The notes under the pieces: generated by a model | The model's database searches: none | Told to the model about the DNA's origin: nothing | The model's input: only the letters and a program-made list of their open reading frames with translations | Origin: Yersinia intermedia | GTDB lineage: Bacteria; Pseudomonadota; Gammaproteobacteria; Enterobacterales; Enterobacteriaceae | Direction of reading: 5' to 3' | NCBI RefSeq assembly: GCF_900635455.1 | Contig: NZ_LR134116.1 | Location: 1,240,001 to 1,304,000 of the forward strand | Length of the DNA stretch: 64,000 nucleotides | Shown: one piece after another, positions 41,400 through 51,895 of the stretch | Layout: each line of letters opens with the position of its first letter | Position numbering within the stretch: position 1 is the first letter of the stretch | Position numbers and translations under genes: made by a program

Positions 41400-41594
41400 C
41401 TAGGGGCTGAGATCGTCCTCATGTGGCCCCAGTGGTTCGCCCTCTACCGTGAGTTCAAGCTGCTGTGATTGCCTGCGCTCCTGGTGATGGGAAATAGACG
41501 CGATCGCCGCATACAATAAACGGCCAAACAGAATGAGAAAGCTCACCAGTAGGATTATTTTTGTTAGCTGTGCTGTTGGCCGTCTTCTCATCAT
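41400..41594 (-). CDS. yfgG: YfgG-family small membrane protein (DUF2633)
   Basis: 64 residues with a basic N-terminus (MMRRRPTAQ), one membrane helix (LTKIILLVSFLILFGRLLYA) and a polar C-terminal tail with SISHHQERRQSQQLELTVEGE. This agrees with E. coli YfgG in the helix, the HHQ motif and the ELTVE-like end. YfgG has been linked to nickel/cobalt tolerance in E. coli. It neighbours ppx as in E. coli, 78 bases upstream of mgtE. Confidence 0.8.
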   Translation of the reverse strand: MMRRRPTAQLTKIILLVSFLILFGRLLYAAIASISHHQERRQSQQLELTVEGEPLGPHEDDLSP

Positions 41595-41603
41595 TTACCT
41601 TCC

Positions 41604-41775
41604 TACCCTTCGCTCTTGGCGTTGCAGCAGTGTTTGTCACAATTAATGTTAGCTGCTCTCACTACTCGTCCCATCCATGGGCCTCGCCTCGTTGAGGCCG
41701 CTGCAAGCAGCGTTCAAATCTGTTCCCAACAGATTTGTCACCCGAATCACTGACGAGAGTCAGTGATTCGGGACT
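41604..41775. repeat. Composite intergenic repeat between yfgG and ppx
   Basis: TACCCTTCGCTCTTGGCG, TCCCATCCATGGGCCTCG, CCTCGTTGAGGCCGCTGC, an AAATCTGTTCCCAACAGATTT hairpin and finally AATCACTGACGAGAGTCAGTGATT, ending 8 bases before the ppx stop codon. It shares all blocks with the copy at 22169-22325. It may act as the 3' hairpin of the ppk-ppx mRNA. Confidence 0.65.
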
Positions 41776-41783
41776 CATTCTGA

Positions 41784-43346
41784 TCACTCGTTGGCGGCAA
41801 CCACATCCACCACTTCTGGCTCTTCTTCGTCAATAATCAACTTCCAACCGACGACATCATCCCAATATGCCTGCTCACGCTCAAAATCCAGTTGCACCAG
41901 ATTATTTTGTGCCAAATAGCCAGCGGGGAAACGTAATATCCAATGGCTATCGTCAGTTATCAACCGCAGACTCTCCGGCGTGGTAGTCGACTGACGCTGA
42001 TTATTCAGTAATGTACTCAGACGTAATAACTGAATTAACGGTAAGTAATACTTTTTCTTGAATAAATTCAAACGCGGTAATTCATCCAACTTAATGCCTT
42101 TACGATGCAAGCGAACCAACGTTGCCAATAGCAGTTGTTGCTCCTGATTAAAGCCCGGCAAGTTGGTGTTCTGCAGAATATAGGCAGAATGGCGGTGCAT
42201 CCCGCTGTGATTAATACTCAGACCCACTTCATGTAACATTGCCGCCCATTTCAACAACGCTTCAAGCTGCGGCTGCACTAACTTGGTGTTCTGCGCTAAC
42301 CACTGAGTATAAAGTTGTTCAGTTGTTTCCAGCACTCGATGGGCTTGTTCACGGTCAATATTGTAGTGCTCGGCCAGGCTTTTTGCCGTGCGCTGACGAA
42401 TATCCTGATGGCGGAAACGGCCTTCCATCTCATACAGCACGCCCTCACGCAGCGCGCCATCGGATAAGCGTAACTCTTTGACTGCTAACGCATCAAAGAC
42501 ACCGCACAAGATAGCCAGACCGGGTAAAAATACCGACTGACGATCTTCTGATAATCCCGGCAGACTCAGGGCTGAGAAGTGTTTGAATTGCAAAACTTGC
42601 TCAACCAGCATTTCGAGGCGCTCCGGTGTTATCAAACCGTCTTTTTCGCCCATTTCCACCAATACTTCATAGGTGGCCTTAATGGTACCGGATGCCCCCA
42701 GCGCGTATTGCCACCCCTGAATGCGGTATTGCCATGCCAGGTTTTCCAGTTTCTGTGCCGCCGCAAGACGGGCACGTTTGAAATTGGTCTTACTTATCTC
42801 ACCGTGTGGGAAGAACTGCTGGGCAAAGCTCACACACCCCATACGGCGGCTCTCTACCAACAGTGGCTCAAAATCTTCACCAATAACTAACTCTGTTGAA
42901 CCACCACCAATATCAATGACCAGCTTACGGCCTTTCTCTGGCTGAGTGTGTTCGACGCCCATAAAAATTAGACGGGCCTCTTCCTGGCCGGAAATGATTT
43001 CTATTGGATACGGAATAACCGCTGCCGCCCGCTTAAGGAAAATCTCTGCGTTAGCGGCTTGTCGCAGCGCATGGGTGCCCACAATACACACATTGTCTGG
43101 TGAGAAGCCCTGCAAGCGTTCTGCAAACAGCGCCAAACAGGCTAAACCCCGTTCGATAGCTTCTTCGCTAAGCATGTTATTGTGGTCCAAACCATCAGCC
43201 AGGTGTACGCGCTGCTTTAGGCGACCTAAAACCTGTAGCGCGCCGTTAACAACCCGGGCAATGACCATATGGAAACTGTTAGAACCCAAATCGATAGCTG
43301 CAATTTCCTGCGGCTTTGCGGTCGATGAACTGTTGGATAGCGGCAT
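41784..43346 (-). CDS. ppx: Exopolyphosphatase Ppx
   Basis: 520 residues with the two-lobed acetate/sugar-kinase-type fold: [20 protein letters not shown] (phosphate-binding loop), [29 protein letters not shown], then an HD-like C-terminal region (~310-510). It releases phosphate from the ends of polyphosphate chains and hydrolyses pppGpp. It starts 4 bases after the ppk stop codon, so ppk-ppx form one operon. Confidence 0.96.
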   Translation of the reverse strand: MPLSNSSSTAKPQEIAAIDLGSNSFHMVIARVVNGALQVLGRLKQRVHLADGLDHNNMLSEEAIERGLACLALFAERLQGFSPDNVCIVGTHALRQAANAEIFLKRAAAVIPYPIEIISGQEEARLIFMGVEHTQPEKGRKLVIDIGGGSTELVIGEDFEPLLVESRRMGCVSFAQQFFPHGEISKTNFKRARLAAAQKLENLAWQYRIQGWQYALGASGTIKATYEVLVEMGEKDGLITPERLEMLVEQVLQFKHFSALSLPGLSEDRQSVFLPGLAILCGVFDALAVKELRLSDGALREGVLYEMEGRFRHQDIRQRTAKSLAEHYNIDREQAHRVLETTEQLYTQWLAQNTKLVQPQLEALLKWAAMLHEVGLSINHSGMHRHSAYILQNTNLPGFNQEQQLLLATLVRLHRKGIKLDELPRLNLFKKKYYLPLIQLLRLSTLLNNQRQSTTTPESLRLITDDSHWILRFPAGYLAQNNLVQLDFEREQAYWDDVVGWKLIIDEEEPEVVDVVAANE

Positions 43347-43350
43347 AGTT

Positions 43351-45420
43351 TTAGCTCGATGCGTCTGGTTGTTCCAGCGCTTTTAAATAATCATAGATGG
43401 CAATCTGTGCACGTACTTTGCGCCTATTACCACGCGGTACATAACGATTACTCAGTTCTTTATCAATATAACGGGCTTTTACCGTGTCGTTGAATAACAG
43501 CTCTAAAATATCTAGCACCCGTTGTTTTAATTTCGGGTCCAGCAATGAGACCGCGACTTCAATACGGTAATCAATGTTACGGGTCATCCAGTCAGCGGAA
43601 GAGAGATACACCAATTTGTCGCCTTTATTCTCGAAAACGTAGACCCGGTCATGTTCTAAGAAACGGTCAACAATGCTGGTAACCTGAATATTATCGCTGA
43701 TCCCCGGTATATTAGGGATTAACGAGCACATGCCACGGACCAATAATCGGATTTTTACCCCAGCACTGGAGGCGCTATATAACCTATCTACCAGACCTTT
43801 ATCTACTAAATTATTTATCTTCAGGGTGATACCGGCGCTTTCTCCAGCCTGAGCATGAATAATTTCCTGATCAATCAATTGATACAACATTAAGCGTGAG
43901 TTCTGCGGTGACACCATCAGATTATCAAACTTGACTGGGCGATAAGGATTTTCGATAAAGTTAAATACCCGCCGCACTTCATTGGTAATACGGGCATCAG
44001 CGGTCAGTAATGAGTAGTCGGTATAGATTCGGGCGGTTTTCTCGTTAAAGTTACCAGTACCAATATGGGCATAGCGCACGATCTCCTCACCTTCAAGGCG
44101 GGAAATCAGGAATAATTTGGCGTGGATCTTCAGACCAGGTGCTGAGAAAATAACGTGTACACCGGCGGCTGTCAGGCTTTTGGCCCAATGGATATTGGCT
44201 TCTTCATCAAAGCGCGCCTGTAACTCCACCACGACCGTGACTTTCTTACCGTTATGGGCGGCATGGATCATGGATTCGATAATGCGCGAATCCTTGGCGA
44301 CCCGATAAATATTGATTTTAATCGCCAATACGCTGGGATCGAATGAGGCTTGACGCAGTAATTCCAATACGTGTTCAAAGGTGTGATAAGGGTAGTACAG
44401 CAGGACATCCTGTTCACGGATAGCGTCAAAGCCGTTGCGGAATTTATCAAACCAGATGTGGCGCAGACGTGGCATTGGCCGGTTAACCAGATTGCTTTTG
44501 CCCACATTTGGGAAGCTGATAAAATCTTTGAAATTATGGTAGCGACCACCTGCAATAACCGAGTCATCATTCGAGATACCCAGCTTGTTGCGCAGTAACT
44601 CCACCATCTCATTGGGCATGTCGCGCTGGTAAACAAAACGCACCGGTTCTGCCGTTAGGCGCTGTTTCAGGCTCGACGACATTAGCTCCAGCAGGCTGGA
44701 TTCCATTTCTGTGACCAAATCATATTCGGCATCACGGGTCATCTTCATCGAGTAGGCGTTTAGCGCGTCGTAATCAAAGAAGCCTTTGAAAATCTCATCG
44801 AGGCAATATCTCAATATATTATCAAGTAATATCATTGGCTTGCGGCGGCGAGGTGCTTCTGGTGGCAAATTGACAAAGCGCGGAACTTTATCTGATGGGA
44901 TTTCCAACAGGGCATAAGCAATTTCCTGACCCCGGATAATTTCCACAGCCAGATAGGTGTAATCGTCTTTTAGGAACTGTACCAGATTGGTGTCATGGTT
45001 AATCAGGATCGGCGTAATATGTTGGCGCAGATGCTGTTTAAAATAGAGCTTTAGCCAGGCTTGCTGATTTTCGGAAATTTGCCGCTCATTAATCAGGAAG
45101 ATCTGATTACGTGCCATCTCCAGCAAAAGATCATTATATAACCCGTCAAACTCTTGATCGGCTTTTACCACTTTGCTCTGAATTTTTTTCAGCAGATGGC
45201 GGGAGGTGACGGCAGAGCCTTGCTCCTCGCTGATCAAAATGCGCCGTTTCAGATCGGCAAAGCGAACTTTATAGAACTCATCCAAATTATTGGAGTAAAT
45301 ACCAAGAAATCGCATCCGCTCGATGAGTGGATTGCTCTTATCCGCTGCTTCCTGCAATACCCGCTCATTAAAAGATAACCAGCTAAGTTCTTTTTCGATG
45401 TAGAGCTTTTCCTGACCCAT
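43351..45420 (-). CDS. ppk: Polyphosphate kinase Ppk1
   Basis: 689 residues from the ATG at 45420 ([25 protein letters not shown]). Head and middle domains are followed by two phospholipase-D-like catalytic domains; the phosphohistidine lies in [13 protein letters not shown], and [20 protein letters not shown] and [17 protein letters not shown] are conserved. It polymerises the gamma-phosphate of ATP into polyphosphate at the membrane. The open frame extends 29 codons upstream; GGAG in front of 45420 and the family length decide the start. Divergent from the phosphate transporter. Confidence 0.96.
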   Translation of the reverse strand: MGQEKLYIEKELSWLSFNERVLQEAADKSNPLIERMRFLGIYSNNLDEFYKVRFADLKRRILISEEQGSAVTSRHLLKKIQSKVVKADQEFDGLYNDLLLEMARNQIFLINERQISENQQAWLKLYFKQHLRQHITPILINHDTNLVQFLKDDYTYLAVEIIRGQEIAYALLEIPSDKVPRFVNLPPEAPRRRKPMILLDNILRYCLDEIFKGFFDYDALNAYSMKMTRDAEYDLVTEMESSLLELMSSSLKQRLTAEPVRFVYQRDMPNEMVELLRNKLGISNDDSVIAGGRYHNFKDFISFPNVGKSNLVNRPMPRLRHIWFDKFRNGFDAIREQDVLLYYPYHTFEHVLELLRQASFDPSVLAIKINIYRVAKDSRIIESMIHAAHNGKKVTVVVELQARFDEEANIHWAKSLTAAGVHVIFSAPGLKIHAKLFLISRLEGEEIVRYAHIGTGNFNEKTARIYTDYSLLTADARITNEVRRVFNFIENPYRPVKFDNLMVSPQNSRLMLYQLIDQEIIHAQAGESAGITLKINNLVDKGLVDRLYSASSAGVKIRLLVRGMCSLIPNIPGISDNIQVTSIVDRFLEHDRVYVFENKGDKLVYLSSADWMTRNIDYRIEVAVSLLDPKLKQRVLDILELLFNDTVKARYIDKELSNRYVPRGNRRKVRAQIAIYDYLKALEQPDASS

Positions 45421-45618
45421 TGCAACTCCAGTAAGATTATTGTGGGAGTATTTAGTGTCCTCAATCATTATTGCGAAAGATTGACAAGAAAGTCCAACAG
45501 ATATCATTAGTTAACTTTGTTTGTTAAACCGCTATCTAACAGACTTTAACTGCGCAAAGGCGATATGGAACAGACAGGTCAGTCAGCGACGGGTTTGAAA
45601 GATGGTGAGTAGAAAACA

Positions 45619-45651
45619 TTGTCATGCAAACGCCACAAAAGTGACATAAGA
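45619..45651 (+). promoter_or_regulatory. Possible Pho box upstream of the Pst-like operon
   Basis: Three adjacent 11-base units, TTGTCATGCAA, ACGCCACAAAA and GTGACATAAGA, fit the PhoB box period; units 1 and 3 match the CTGTCATAAAT consensus well and unit 2 poorly. A TATAGA hexamer at ~45670 could be the -10. The 45421-45707 gap is the shared divergent control region of ppk-ppx and the transporter. Confidence 0.4.
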
Positions 45652-45707
45652 TGCTCGGTCATCTGGCTGTATAGATATACGCTTGGATTGATAATAGTAA
45701 ACGGGGC

Positions 45708-47912
45708 ATGGGGCAATCGAAGAGTATGCAGCGAGCAGGCAGAGCAACACCATCAGGGAGAGATAAGCGCCGGGCTGTCATTGATCGTTTGGTACACATG
45801 GCGGTGACGGGTAGCGGCTTGTTCGTGTTGCTGACACTTATGCTGATTTTCGTTTATTTATTGTATGCCGTATTGCCATTGTTTAAACCGGCCTCCATCA
45901 GTTTGCATAATCAGTTCGCTGTCACTCGTAGTGCGCCGACGGCAGTGCTTGGCGTTGATATTCAAGGGCGGGTAGGTTATCGCATTGATAATCAGGGCAA
46001 TGGTTATTTTATTCGGCTCAATGCGCAGGGGGCGTCCCCCGCCGGTAGTCTGATAAGCGAACAGCGATTGTCGCCGCCACCGGATTCAATCAGCCGTGCC
46101 GCCGGTGGGCAACCGTTGTATGGCGTTGGCCTGAGCAATGGTCGCCTGATACTACTGCAACCCGATTTTTCAGCTACACCGCCACGCTGGCAATTTCCGC
46201 TGGGTGAGTCGCCGCGTTTTATGGATTTGAAAGGTCACCGCTTACAGCATTTGGTGCTGGCTGAACCGCAATCACAGCAGTTTACCATTGCCGCCGTTAC
46301 CGATGATGGTCGCTTGTTGGCAGGGGAGTTTACTGCCCAAGGGCAGCAGGTCACCGAACTGACGGGGGTGCCGAAAACAGTCGATCAGCTGTTATTAGCG
46401 CCAGACGGGCGTTTGATCTATCTGTTATCCGGTTACCAGTTGTTTATCTATCAATTCGGCCCGGAATTAAAATTGCGTGAGGTTGTGTCGCTACTGGATG
46501 ACCAGCATGTGTCCGATGGGCCATTGACTCTCTCTTTACTGTCGGGGGGCAAGTCGTTACTCGTACAATCGCCAAACGGTGTAATAAGCCAATGGTTTGA
46601 TGTGCGCAAAGCACCAGACAATCAATTTCACTTGACGCGCATACGCAGTTTCACTCCGGCGGGTAAGGGCTTACTGACCACTGAGAATGGGCGTCGGGTA
46701 TTTGCCTCACTATCGCCACAAGGCGAGCTATCACTCTTCTCCAGTATCCAGTCAGTGCCTTTACTGCAACATAAATTAGCCAAGGGTGTTACCCACGCCG
46801 CATTCTCCCCTTGGGGCGATAGCTTGCTGCTTGAGAATGCGGCCGGTTGGTCTGCTTACCAATTGGACAACCGCTATCCAGATATTAGCTGGCGTAGCCT
46901 GTGGCAACGGGTGTGGTATGAAAATTACCCTGAGCCAGCCTATGTTTGGCAATCCAGCTCGGCTGAAGAGAGCTATCAGGCTAAATTCAGCCTGGTACCG
47001 ATTATTTTCGGCACACTAAAGGCGGCCGCCTATGCCATGTTGTTTGCTATTCCATTGGCCTTGGCTGGAGCAATTTATACTGCCTACTTTATGTCGGCAG
47101 GTTTGCGGCGGGTGGTTAAACCGGCCATTGAGATGATGGGCGCATTTCCAACTGTGGTGATAGGTTTGATTGCCGGTATTTGGTTGGCACCGGTGATTGA
47201 ACATTATCTGACGGGGATCTTGCTACTTCCGCCGCTGTTGGCGTTGACCATTTTACTGTGTGGCTGGGGGAGTGCTCGTTTGGCGCCAATGCTACAGTGG
47301 CGGCTGCCTGCAGGCTGGGACATGATTGTGTTACTGCCAGTTATCCTGTTGACCGGTTGGTTCGCCTTGTGGTTGGGCCCACAGCTATCGGTATGGGCGC
47401 TAGGGGTACCATTACATGAGTGGTTGGGTGACAACTACTCCCAACGTAATGCGCTGGTGGTGGGGATTGCTATGGGGTTTGCGCTGATCCCGGTCATCTT
47501 TTCGCTGGCAGAAGATGCACTATTCAGTGTGCCGCCGTCACTCAGCCAAGGCTCATTGGCACTGGGGGCGACTCCGTGGCAGACGTTAACTCGGGTCGTC
47601 TTGCCCTCAGCTTATGCCGGTATTTTCTCTGCACTGATGATTGGTTTTGGCCGCGCAGTGGGGGAAACCATGATTGTACTCATGGCGACCGGCAATACAC
47701 CCATTATTGATGGCAGCATTTTTCAGGGGTTACGGGCAATGGCGGCCAATATCGCTATCGAGATGCCGGAAGCAGTCGTCGGGAGCGGCCACTATCGGGT
47801 GCTATTCCTGACTGCACTGGTACTGTTTTGCTTCACATTTTTGGTCAATACACTGGCAGAGGCGATTCGTCTGCGATTGCGTGAACGCTATCAGATGGAG
47901 CGGACGGCGTGA
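45708..47912 (+). CDS. Phosphate-type ABC transporter permease, large PstC-like
   Basis: 734 residues, more than twice the length of classic PstC. One membrane helix (~27-58) is followed by a long extracytoplasmic insert (~60-430) with beta-propeller-like repeats (GVTHAAFSPWGDSLLLENAAG, LLLAPDGRLIYLLSGYQLF), then a normal PstC permease half: LVPIIFGTLKAAAYAMLFAIPLALAGAIY, EMMGAFPTVVIGLIAGIWLAP and the coupling loop GSLALGATPWQTLTRVVLPSAYAGI. Phosphate is the likely substrate by homology, but the insert could use other partners. The next gene overlaps by 4 bases. Confidence 0.85.
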   Translation: MGQSKSMQRAGRATPSGRDKRRAVIDRLVHMAVTGSGLFVLLTLMLIFVYLLYAVLPLFKPASISLHNQFAVTRSAPTAVLGVDIQGRVGYRIDNQGNGYFIRLNAQGASPAGSLISEQRLSPPPDSISRAAGGQPLYGVGLSNGRLILLQPDFSATPPRWQFPLGESPRFMDLKGHRLQHLVLAEPQSQQFTIAAVTDDGRLLAGEFTAQGQQVTELTGVPKTVDQLLLAPDGRLIYLLSGYQLFIYQFGPELKLREVVSLLDDQHVSDGPLTLSLLSGGKSLLVQSPNGVISQWFDVRKAPDNQFHLTRIRSFTPAGKGLLTTENGRRVFASLSPQGELSLFSSIQSVPLLQHKLAKGVTHAAFSPWGDSLLLENAAGWSAYQLDNRYPDISWRSLWQRVWYENYPEPAYVWQSSSAEESYQAKFSLVPIIFGTLKAAAYAMLFAIPLALAGAIYTAYFMSAGLRRVVKPAIEMMGAFPTVVIGLIAGIWLAPVIEHYLTGILLLPPLLALTILLCGWGSARLAPMLQWRLPAGWDMIVLLPVILLTGWFALWLGPQLSVWALGVPLHEWLGDNYSQRNALVVGIAMGFALIPVIFSLAEDALFSVPPSLSQGSLALGATPWQTLTRVVLPSAYAGIFSALMIGFGRAVGETMIVLMATGNTPIIDGSIFQGLRAMAANIAIEMPEAVVGSGHYRVLFLTALVLFCFTFLVNTLAEAIRLRLRERYQMERTA

Positions 47913-49594
47913 TGAACATTGAACCTAAAGTCTCTGGCGTGAGCAAAAAGTGGTTGGCATCCGGTTCCCCGTGGATCTGGCTGACCGCCGGTGCTGTCAG
48001 TATCAGCCTGCTGGCGTTGCTTGGGATCATATTATTGTTGGCAGGCCAAGGGATGCGATATTTCTGGCCAGCCCCGGTCTATCTGTTTGAGCTTAAGCAA
48101 ACAGCGGCAGGGCCGGTCAACATGATTGGCGAAATTTATCAACAGCAGACGTTGTCACGTCAGCAATTAGAACAAGCCGGAGTGATGTTGCCACCGCAGG
48201 CCGGTGAAACCGTAACCCGCTATTTGATTAAAACCGGTAACCGCGAGATTCAGGGCCAGGATTTCCACCGCCTGCTGGGCAGTGATATCCAGCAACGCAC
48301 TTTGCCTAAAGATCTGCTGGTGCTGGATCGCCAGAACAATGGCACGGCATACGGCTTCCTCGCCGGCATGTTGGATAACGGCCAACCTTTAGTGGGCAAT
48401 GATTTGGCTCAGGAACTGCTAAAACGTATTCCTGTGATACAAAGTCTGGTCAGGCAGTCGAAGGATATTCAGTTCCGCCAGATGAATATGCTTAATCAAC
48501 AGTTTGAGGCGTTGCGGCTAGAGAAAAAACGGCTGCAAATGCATGGCGACCTGGACAGTAAATCACAGGACCGTATCGCGGCGGAGTGGGGCGAATTGCA
48601 ACGTAGCCATCAAACCATGATGGATACATTACGCGGGTTACAAACCGAGCAAAGCCGTTACACGTTGTTATTGCGGGATATGAATGGGCAAATTCATCCA
48701 CTATCACTTAGCCAGATTAACCACGCCTGGTACCCCAATGACATGACTTTTGGGCAGAAACTACGCCATTGGGCGGCACAAACCCAGAAGTTCTTGACCG
48801 ATAATCCGCGCAATGCCAATACCGAGGGCGGTGTGTTCCCAGCTATTTTTGGCACGGTATTGATGGTGATACTCATGTCCATCGTGGTCATGCCATTAGG
48901 GGTAATTGCAGCGGTGTATTTACATGAATATGCAGGTAAAAACTGGCTGACCCGCATGATTCGTATTTCCGTGGTGAATTTGGCCGGGGTGCCCTCGATT
49001 GTTTATGGCGTATTTGGCCTCGGTTTCTTTGTCTATCTGATAGGGGGTTCACTGGATAAGCTATTTTATCCTGAGGCGCTTCCTAACCCGACATTCGGTA
49101 CTCCAGGGGTGTTGTGGGCGGCGTTAACGCTAGCGTTGCTGACGTTGCCAGTGGTGATTGTTGCCACCGAGGAGGGGCTATCGCGCATTCCGGCCAGCTT
49201 GCGGCAAGGCTCGCAAGCGCTGGGAGCCACTAAGGCCGAGACATTGTGGCATATTGTGTTGCCGATGGCGGCACCAGCGATGATAACCGGGCTTATCTTG
49301 GCGGTGGCACGTGCTGCGGGGGAAACCGCACCGCTGATGCTGGTGGGGGTGGTGAAATCAGCGCCAGTCTTGCCGGTCGATGGTATCTTCCCGTTTTTGC
49401 ATTTAGAACGTAAGTTCATGCATTTGAGCTTCCAGATATACGATATGGCATTTCAAAGCCCGAATGTGGAAGCGGCTCGCCCATTAGTCTTTGCCACAGC
49501 TCTGCTGCTGGTGATCATTGTGGTCGGGCTTAATTTAGCCGCTATTGGTATTCGCCATCATTTGCGTGAAAAATACCGAGGTTTATTGTTGTGA
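47909..49594 (+). CDS. Phosphate-type ABC transporter permease, large PstA-like
   Basis: 561 residues against about 295 for classic PstA. The N-terminal helix (~20-50) is followed by an extracytoplasmic insert (~55-290) with a charged, helical central part (RQMNMLNQQFEALRLEKKRLQ). The permease half has GGVFPAIFGTVLMVILMSIVVMPLGVIAA, VNLAGVPSIVYGVFGLGFFVY and the coupling motif GSQALGATKAETLWHIVLPMAAPAMI. Start overlaps the preceding permease gene (ATGA). Forms the transmembrane channel with it. Confidence 0.87.
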   Translation: MMNIEPKVSGVSKKWLASGSPWIWLTAGAVSISLLALLGIILLLAGQGMRYFWPAPVYLFELKQTAAGPVNMIGEIYQQQTLSRQQLEQAGVMLPPQAGETVTRYLIKTGNREIQGQDFHRLLGSDIQQRTLPKDLLVLDRQNNGTAYGFLAGMLDNGQPLVGNDLAQELLKRIPVIQSLVRQSKDIQFRQMNMLNQQFEALRLEKKRLQMHGDLDSKSQDRIAAEWGELQRSHQTMMDTLRGLQTEQSRYTLLLRDMNGQIHPLSLSQINHAWYPNDMTFGQKLRHWAAQTQKFLTDNPRNANTEGGVFPAIFGTVLMVILMSIVVMPLGVIAAVYLHEYAGKNWLTRMIRISVVNLAGVPSIVYGVFGLGFFVYLIGGSLDKLFYPEALPNPTFGTPGVLWAALTLALLTLPVVIVATEEGLSRIPASLRQGSQALGATKAETLWHIVLPMAAPAMITGLILAVARAAGETAPLMLVGVVKSAPVLPVDGIFPFLHLERKFMHLSFQIYDMAFQSPNVEAARPLVFATALLLVIIVVGLNLAAIGIRHHLREKYRGLLL

Positions 49595-49622
49595 CTGAAC
49601 TTTTTAACCCACAGGACGAAAT

Positions 49623-50435
49623 ATGGGACTTTTGACGCCGGATTCACTGCCGCTGCTTAATGTGCAGCAATTGACCGATGAACAAACGGCGCTGGCAGTC
49701 GAAAAGCTCAATTTGTTTTATGGCGATAAACAGGTATTGCACGATATTTCATTTAATGTGCCTAAACACCGTGTTACCGCGCTGATTGGTCCGTCCGGTT
49801 GTGGTAAATCTACATTATTGCGCTGCTTTAACCGCATGAATGATTTGCTGGATAGCTGTCATTTTGAGGGTGAAATCCGGCTCGGTGGTGAAATTATCAC
49901 CGATAAAACCACTGACGTTGCCGCATTGCGTCGGCGGGTTGGCATGGTGTTTCAGCGGCCCAACCCATTCCCCAAATCAATTTATGAGAATGTGGTATAT
50001 GGCCTGCGTTTGCAGGGGATTCGTGACCGTCGGGTGCTTGATGATGCTGTTGAGCGCTCATTGCGGGCTGCCGCATTGTGGCATGAAGTGAAGGATCGGT
50101 TGCGGGAAAATGCCTTTCGTCTCTCCAGTGGTCAACAGCAGCGCCTGGTCATCGCCAGAGCCATTGCTATTGAACCTGAGGTGTTATTGCTCGATGAGCC
50201 AACATCCGCTCTGGACCCAATATCCACTCTAACCATCGAAGAGTTGATAACCACACTCAAACAGCAATATACCGTAGTGCTGGTTACCCATAATATGCAG
50301 CAGGCGGCGCGGGTCTCGGATTATACCGCCTTCATTCATCAGGGGAGTCTGGTGGAATATAACGATACCGATGCGTTGTTCACGTCGCCACACCAGCGCC
50401 GGACGGAAGATTATATCACCGGGCGTTACGGTTGA
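49623..50435 (+). CDS. pstB: Phosphate ABC transporter ATP-binding protein PstB
   Basis: 270 residues. Walker [10 protein letters not shown] at 56-64, Q-loop [16 protein letters not shown], signature LSSGQQQRL, Walker [14 protein letters not shown] and the H-loop in [17 protein letters not shown]. The PstB-specific RPNPFP and SALDPIST motifs are present. The signature has Ser in place of the usual first Gly (LSGGQQQRL). A 20-residue N-terminal extension precedes the domain. It powers the two permeases upstream. No pstS or phoU follows. Confidence 0.93.
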   Translation: MGLLTPDSLPLLNVQQLTDEQTALAVEKLNLFYGDKQVLHDISFNVPKHRVTALIGPSGCGKSTLLRCFNRMNDLLDSCHFEGEIRLGGEIITDKTTDVAALRRRVGMVFQRPNPFPKSIYENVVYGLRLQGIRDRRVLDDAVERSLRAAALWHEVKDRLRENAFRLSSGQQQRLVIARAIAIEPEVLLLDEPTSALDPISTLTIEELITTLKQQYTVVLVTHNMQQAARVSDYTAFIHQGSLVEYNDTDALFTSPHQRRTEDYITGRYG

Positions 50436-50553
50436 GCATTTAGCGTCAGTACAGTCAGCTTCTAAGGTGTTCGCTTTATTTATCAATTGCGATTTAAGTT
50501 TACACTTTCATGTGCCGCTCGTTATTTAGGTGACTATTGAATGGAAGCGTTAA

Positions 50554-51753
50554 GTGAAAGAGCTATTGATAACTCAGCCTGATTTTATGGAAACATTTAG
50601 TTGTGTCGGCACCGCCTGTCGCGAACACTGCTGCAAAGGCCAAAATGTCACGCTTGATAGAAATCGTTATCAAAAATACATTAAAAGCCCTTACGCAGAA
50701 ATTAAACGCATTGCCATTAACCAGATTTCGGTTACTCAAGCCAGCCTTGCCTCTTGGGCCAATATTCACCCTGATAGTCAGGGGAATTGCCCCTTTCTTG
50801 ATGAACAACGGTTATGTCAAATTCACAAACATGCCGGTGCTCATGCGTTGAGTCACAGTTGTGCAACGTTCCCCCGCGTTGAGCATGTTTATAAAAATCA
50901 GAAAATCAAAAGCATGTCATTGTCTTGCCCTGAGGTAACCCGGCAGGTGCTATTTTCCGATGATGCGCTAACGTTGCGTTTTTCTACTATCAACCAATAT
51001 GACTATTACAAAGCGCCGGATATTGTTATTGAAGAGCGGTTGGTTAACCGCGCTTGCGCGGCAATTGCAGCCAGTCAGCAACCTAATATTGAAGAAAATC
51101 TTTGGGCGATAAATTGTTTTTTACAGAACTATCAAGCCTGGGATGACGTGAATAAAATTAAAATGGTTGAGATAGACAACCTGCGCACTAAACTTATCGC
51201 CACTATGACGGCAGGGCAAGCAGCCCATGAACTGGCAGCGATGAAGATAGCTCCGGCTATCAGTGATGAACTATTAAATTATTTGGCTGATTTTATTGCA
51301 CAACTGGCTGATATTCGGGGGCGAAATACGCTGGCGGCTTATGCTCAACCGTTGCTGAGCTACGCCACTAATGATTTGGTTGGGCAAAATCACAATAAAC
51401 AACAACTAAACAATGCATGGCAACAATATGCCTTGCCCTTTTTTACCAAACATCCGTCGGTATGGCGCAATTATTTTATGTTCCGCATTCATCATGACCA
51501 ATTGGCGATGGGGGATGATCAAGCGGCTGTCACGGTATTTAATCTACAAGCCATAGATTTCTTCTATTTGAAAGCACTCATTTCAGCCTATGCCAGCCAC
51601 CATGGGGAGCTAACCGAAGATGACGTGATTGGTATTATCTATTCTTATCATGCGTGCCGGGAATCCACGGATAACTCAAGCCATATATTTAAACAAAACG
51701 TGATAGCTTGGGTGCTAAAAGAAGATTTTTCATTACTATCGTTGTTGGCGTGA
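50554..51753 (+). CDS. fliB: FliB-like flagellin lysine N-methylase
   Basis: 399 residues, close to the ~400 of Salmonella FliB. The N-terminal cysteine cluster CVGTACREHCC (Cys17, 22, 26, 27), then CPFLDEQRLC (79, 88) and Cys103, is the metal/Fe-S signature of this family. The family methylates surface lysines of flagellin. The start is GTG; an ATG 13 bases upstream is out of frame. No flagellar genes are near, so the gene is an orphan here. The assignment rests on the cysteine-rich N-terminus and length; the C-terminal half is poorly conserved. Confidence 0.75.
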   Translation: MKELLITQPDFMETFSCVGTACREHCCKGQNVTLDRNRYQKYIKSPYAEIKRIAINQISVTQASLASWANIHPDSQGNCPFLDEQRLCQIHKHAGAHALSHSCATFPRVEHVYKNQKIKSMSLSCPEVTRQVLFSDDALTLRFSTINQYDYYKAPDIVIEERLVNRACAAIAASQQPNIEENLWAINCFLQNYQAWDDVNKIKMVEIDNLRTKLIATMTAGQAAHELAAMKIAPAISDELLNYLADFIAQLADIRGRNTLAAYAQPLLSYATNDLVGQNHNKQQLNNAWQQYALPFFTKHPSVWRNYFMFRIHHDQLAMGDDQAAVTVFNLQAIDFFYLKALISAYASHHGELTEDDVIGIIYSYHACRESTDNSSHIFKQNVIAWVLKEDFSLLSLLA

Positions 51754-51757
51754 AATC

Positions 51758-51895
51758 GTGTTTAACTTAGTGGTGGGTTGTGTCGTTTGTTATCTGTTCC
51801 TAATAGGGCGCTATCCAGTGAAAAAGTTACCGATCATTCAATCTGAATATGTTGAATTGATATTGGGGCCAACTGAACTGGCCCCAGAGGATTAA
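51758..51895 (+). CDS. Possible 45-residue hydrophobic ORF (doubtful)
   Basis: A GTG-initiated frame of 45 codons directly after fliB reads [20 protein letters not shown] and then [20 protein letters not shown], ending at a TAA that overlaps the speG stop. It would have one membrane helix. No clear Shine-Dalgarno is seen and its 3' end is also a GGGGCCA / TGGCCCC stem-loop (51864-51884), so chance is the more likely explanation. Confidence 0.2.
   Translation: MFNLVVGCVVCYLFLIGRYPVKKLPIIQSEYVELILGPTELAPED

Noticed and set aside
42946..43386. 146-codon plus-strand ORF over ppx and the end of ppk
   Set aside because: Antisense to the conserved N-terminus of Ppx; no ribosome-binding site or family resemblance.
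51864..51884. GGGGCCA / TGGCCCC stem-loop as terminator for fliB or speG
   Set aside because: The stem is good but neither strand has a T-run after it, so I do not call it a terminator.
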